A DNA stretch of 9,537 nucleotides, from assembly GCA_963758555.1 (NCBI GenBank), contig CAVWVW010000009.1:1-9537 (forward strand), written 5' to 3'. Under the pieces are notes generated by a model, which did no database searches, was not told the origin of the DNA, and saw only the letters and a program-made list of their open reading frames with translations. Position numbers and translations under genes: made by a program. Positions 6,460 to 9,537 of this stretch are shown piece after piece. This DNA is from CAIUMH01 sp963758555. Its GTDB lineage: Bacteria; Actinomycetota; Acidimicrobiia; Acidimicrobiales; RAAP-2. The stretch's first letter is position 1. Each line of letters starts with the position of its first letter.

Positions 6460-6783
6460 GCGCTTTCACCCCCGCCATCCGCTCGAATTGAGTATATGTA
6501 GTTGACTCCCAGCGAGCCGGAGATTGACGTCTCGTGGGCTCTGAAGGCATCGATCATCGTTCTGGCAGTCGACACGCTGTGGCCTGGCCAACGATCCGAC
6601 GAGCTCGAAGGTGCGAAGACCTCGTTGGCATACCCAACGCGACTCGTTGGGAGCCGGATCGAGTGCTGGTTCGATGGTCTTGCGGTCCTGCGTCGGTCAC
6701 TTCGGCAGCAACGCGCGTCATCACCGAGCAAGGAGTCTGTCTCCCCGGCCACTTGGCTCTCACACATGGAGTCCCCGCAACCT
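6460..6783. other. Intergenic region, 324 bases, one hairpin
   Basis: This lies between the small zinc protein and the end of the aspartic-protease-like gene. No coding frame is convincing on either strand. A perfect hairpin at 6633-6651 is the only ordered structure I see. A promoter for the small zinc protein should lie just right of 6460, but I recognise no box. Confidence 0.4.
6633..6651 (-). repeat. Small perfect inverted repeat
   Basis: CCCAACG (6633-6639) and CGTTGGG (6645-6651) pair perfectly over 7 bases around a 5-base loop. It lies about 130 bases downstream of the stop of the minus-strand gene ending at 6784 and has no T-run. It may be a weak terminator for that gene or chance. 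Confidence 0.3.
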
Positions 6784-8529
6784 TCAGCGAAGCGGTACCG
6801 CGAGGGCAAAGAAGCCTGTCTGCCCCAGCTGGGCGTCGTAGAGGTAGTCGTTGTCGAACAGGATGTGGCGCCCGGTGTTGATGAACACTCGATCGGTACC
6901 ACCGGTCGAGCCTGAACCTGAAGACAGGCCCACCGAGGACGGGTTCATGCCCATGGTGGGAGGTGCGGCCCCATGAGGCAACGGCCCGGAGGAGAAGGTG
7001 TAACCAAGCACCGGCGCGGTCGCCGAGGGGCTGGCGAACGAGATGAGCTGGTTCACGGCCAGACCGTGGCGAACCACAGCCGGCACGTCAGCAGGTGCCG
7101 TGAACGTGATGTACATCTGAGGGATCCCCACGTCGAGCAACATGTCGCCACAGACCCCAGTGGGGGACGGATGTGCCGTGGTGGGGAAAGAGACGCACGC
7201 TGGCGCGCCTAGCCAGTCTCCCGGTGTGGTGGAGCTAGTCGAGAGAGGCTCGGTCGTGAAGCCCGTCGTGTTCGACGCCGTGACGCCGACGGTGATGGAG
7301 GCTCCCGAGAGGAGGTAGCCCTGTGAGAGCGTCTGGCCGCTCGATGGCTCGACGCTCAGGAAGGCGTTGTCTCGCGGAGAGGCGAATGGGGCGTTGACCA
7401 CCGTGCCACTTCGGTCAAACCCCACGCCGAGGTAGAAGAAGTTGGCGAAAGGCGGTGGGTGCTTGCAGGACTTGCCGGTGTGACACCCACTGGTGACCAC
7501 GGCGAGCACGCGGATCGGAATGGTCTCGGCCTGTGACGAGCCCATGGACAAGGTGACGGGAGCCAGGTAGGTGAAGCCGATGAACTCGTTGCCAGACGAG
7601 TCGTAGTACTTCATCGCGGTTGGTCCAGGCCCGACAGCGTCCGGACCGAGCTTGGCGGAGGGCACCACCGTCCCGATCGATCCTGTATCCACCGTGTCCG
7701 GCACCAGCTCAGCCGAGGTGGCGTCCTGGATCGGCGCTGACGACGTCGGCACCGATGCCCCGTAGCCCACACTGGCCAGGAGCGAAAGTCCATTGGTGTC
7801 CACGTTCTTTGCGGCACATGCCGACCCTGTGGTGCCGCTTGGGCACCGCGTTGGTGTGGAGAAGGACGCCGTGCCGAGAGCGGTGGGGACGTGTTCGAGC
7901 GAGAGCGTGATCGAGCCGATCGCCTTCTTGTTCGTGAGGGTGCACGGGTTCACGGTGTAGAGCGTGGTGATGGCCATCACGGTCAGCGGTCGGCTGAGGT
8001 AGCTGCCGTCGTAGGAGAGTGAGACGGTTAAACCACTCGTCACGCTCAGCGTGAGCGGTGAGCTTCCCGACGCTGGAGGTGTAGTCGTGACCGACCCAGC
8101 GGGCAGCGTCGTAGATGGCGACCGTCATTGGCTGGGCGACGCTCGGAGCGATGGTCTTTCCGGTGCCGTTGTAGATGGTGAACGACAGCGTGAGGTGCTG
8201 CGTCGTCGTATCGCGTTCGCTGTGGTCGGATTGTCGAGCTCGGCCGATGACTGGACGGCGATGGTCTGGTCGTCCGATGGAGCGGCGGGGTTCGAGGTGG
8301 CAGCGAACGACGTCAGGAGGTTGGTACAGGCCGTGGAGGGGGCGGGGGTTGGCGCGCTCGCGATGTGCGGTGCCGCACTAGTTCTCTTCAGTGAGGTCAG
8401 CGTCGTGGCAGAACCGGCAGACGAGAAGAGGGAGGACACAAGGAGCGTGGCGCTCGACGCGGCCACGATGGCCAGCATCCTCTGGGGGCGACGCAGATAG
8501 CGACCTTGCCTTCTACTTCTCGATCTCAC
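6784..8529 (-). pseudogene. Secreted aspartic-protease-fold protein, two frameshifts
   Basis: Three collinear segments make one protein of about 581 residues. Segment 1 starts at GTG 8529, behind an excellent ribosome binding site, with basic R-S-R-S-R-R-Q, the hydrophobic core L-A-I-V-A-A-S-S-A-T-L-L-V and a Sec-type cut near A-G-S-A. Segment 2 (about 8212-8066) is in another frame and reads as a beta-sandwich: L-T-L-S-F-T-I-Y-N-G-T-G-K-T-I-A-P. Segment 3 returns to the first frame and runs to the stop at 6784. It carries V-D-T-G-S-I-G-T-V-V-P (DTGS at 7678-7689), the first catalytic motif of pepsin-like proteases. The second-lobe motif is L-L-D-V-G-I-P-Q-M-Y (7123-7134), with V replacing the usual T/S. 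The end, I-N-T-G-R-H-I-L-F-D-N-D-Y-L-Y-D, also fits this fold. Protease activity is unproven. As written, translation stops at the TGA at 8125-8127. DUF3443-like proteins are an alternative family. Confidence 0.7.
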
Positions 8530-8876
8530 CCTCTTGCCTCCCCTTGGACGAATACCGCACGGGGTGCACGTCAAGGTTGACTCTACGTCCCTTGCTCTGG
8601 GCTGCACGGGAGGAAGTCAAAGGCCGTCCGCCCGGCAAGACCTTCGACGAGGCTTTGGTTGCCTTGTTCCACATCGCAGACTTCGAGGGCGTCTTTCCAG
8701 TTCAGAATCCAAGTTCGCAGGCTCGTGCCGCCAGGTCCTGTGTTGGACCTCGTGCGCACCAGCCCCCTTCATGCGTCGGGTCTCCACAGATAGACAGTCC
8801 TTCCTGGTGACCGGGAAGGCCGAGCACGATTCGAATTTGACTAACGAGGATGTCCCGTTGACGAGGGATGGCCCGA
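8530..8876. other. Intergenic region, 347 bases, no supported gene
   Basis: This lies between the lipoprotein stop and the aspartic-protease-like start, both on the minus strand. Apart from the ribosome binding site at its left end, it holds a small perfect hairpin, AGGTCC (8733-8738) and GGACCT (8745-8750) with a 6-base loop, which could end lipoprotein transcription. Open frames on both strands look like compositional noise. Confidence 0.4.
8537..8543 (-). promoter_or_regulatory. Ribosome binding site of the aspartic-protease-like gene
   Basis: On the minus strand this reads GGGGAGG, 7 bases before the GTG at 8529. It decides that start over the later ATG inside the signal peptide and over upstream in-frame codons. 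Confidence 0.65.
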
Positions 8877-9441
8877 TCAACCCGCGGGTCTTGTGGCTGG
8901 CGACCCATCGACGGAGGCAGGCAGCAGGGTCACCCTGATCCGCGGCGCTGCCGAAACTCCGCCTCCTTCAACAAGGGACCGCGTGGTGTAAGTCCCAGGG
9001 GGCAACGAGGGTGGCTCGCCGTCGTTGACTCCGACACAGGGAGGCCCACCCGTGCCCTCTCCGCCCAATCTGGTTTGAATGCACACTCGGTACTTGGTCG
9101 AGATTGTGAAGCGGAACTTGCTCTGACCGCGTCGGAGGTGTAGTGCTCGCTTGCAGATAACTTGGCAAGCTCCAGTTTGGGTACCTGTAGTGCTTCCCGT
9201 CGAGCCCCACCTGGAGCCACTCATTAGAGCAGTAGTGGGGGAAGGTGATCACCTTCGAAGTCGTGTTATTGACGATGGCTGTCCCCTTGATGGGTGTACC
9301 GGCCGTCACGGTCGTCTTGTCGAGTTCGAGGTGAACTGTCACTGGGTCCTGAGGCGGCGCGGAAGGTTCGGTGCACGCAGCCAAGAGCAGCGGGAACAGG
9401 AGGATCATCACCGACCCCGAGAGGAACTGCCGTAATGACAC
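8877..9441 (-). pseudogene. Secreted lipoprotein with Ig-like region, frameshifted
   Basis: From GTG 9441 the first frame gives a lipoprotein signal: S-L-R-Q, a hydrophobic stretch, then lipobox L-A-A-C with Cys23, so the protein should be anchored outside the membrane. It continues with a serine/proline linker and a beta-sandwich-like segment, V-T-V-H-L-E-L-D-K-T-T-V-T-A-G-T-P-I-K-G, then V-N-N-T-T-S-K-V-I-T-F-P. After W-S-L-P the sensible protein moves to another frame: V-I-C-K-R-A-L-H-L, F-R-F-T-I-S-T-K-Y-R-V-C-I-Q-T, and L-P-P-G-T-Y-T-T, ending at 8877. Dropping one base at 9162-9163 joins the parts into about 187 residues. Without this, the first frame continues into implausible sequence to 8968. 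The layout recalls small actinobacterial lipoproteins with a C-terminal 'LPPGTY' strand; function unknown. The start is uncertain because no ribosome binding site is clear, and a TTG at 9516 is also in frame. Confidence 0.65.
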
Positions 9442-9537
9442 GTTGCAATCTTGGCAGGGGGCATCCCTCGGTCGGCGTGGTCTTTCACAAACCTCATTTG
9501 GCCCGAAGAAGATCAACCTGGACTGGAGAAGTCCTCG

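Noticed and set aside
6288..6902. A minus-strand open frame bridging the zinc-protein gene and the end of the aspartic-protease-like gene
   Set aside because: It overlaps both better-supported genes out of frame and its sequence shows no family features.
8821..8850. A tRNA T-arm-like GATTCGAATT sequence
   Set aside because: There is no GC stem around it, and no cloverleaf or acceptor stem could be built. No tRNA is called.
8617..8880. A possible gene or transposase remnant between the lipoprotein and the protease-like gene
   Set aside because: I looked for transposase-like motifs on both strands and found none I could defend. There are no inverted-repeat ends.

Overview
The window reads as chromosomal DNA from a high-GC actinobacterium. 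Hand counts give about 65% GC in typical genes and about 52% in two stretches. GTG starts are frequent, there is an F420-type luciferase-like oxidoreductase, and a substrate-binding protein resembles actinobacterial (perhaps Acidimicrobiia) homologues that lack a signal peptide. The class-level placement is inference only. I see no rRNA, tRNA, CRISPR array, integrase, or insertion sequence with recognisable ends.

Left part (1-2025). The window opens in the 3' end of an SRPBCC-type (START-like) protein, followed by a small two-helix membrane protein. This converges on a four-gene minus-strand run. In transcription order it is an ECF sigma factor (2025-1426), a zf-HC2 zinc anti-sigma factor (1429-1172), a DUF1905 protein (1175-831) and a small conserved membrane protein (773-552). 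The first two junctions are 4-base stop/start overlaps (ATGA, GTGA), so these genes are very likely one translationally coupled operon.

Centre (2026-5658). A 105-bp divergent intergenic region separates the sigma factor from a secreted seven-bladed beta-propeller of the lactonase-like family (2131-3285), the most obvious candidate target of the sigma factor. A perfect 20-bp hairpin with a GAGA loop lies 38 bases behind the propeller gene. Next is a substrate-binding protein of the branched-chain amino acid type without a signal peptide, broken by one extra G near 3852. It converges on an intact LLM-class (F420-dependent type) oxidoreductase on the minus strand.

Right part (5659-9537). This part is sparser and partly lower in GC. 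It carries a small CxxC/CxxC protein (6459-6124), a large secreted protein with an aspartic-protease (pepsin-like) fold (8529-6784), and a lipoprotein (9441-8877), all on the minus strand and separated by gaps of 320-470 bases with no convincing genes. The aspartic-protease-like gene has two mutually compensating frameshifts near 8213 and 8065, and the lipoprotein has one near 9162. Three of the recognisable genes are therefore broken by single-base-scale indels, while the sigma operon, the propeller and the oxidoreductase are intact. Either the sequence has residual indel errors or this locus is decaying.

I found no convincing new multi-gene system. The best leads are the sigma/anti-sigma/DUF1905 operon with its divergent secreted propeller, and the bacterial pepsin-fold secreted protein.
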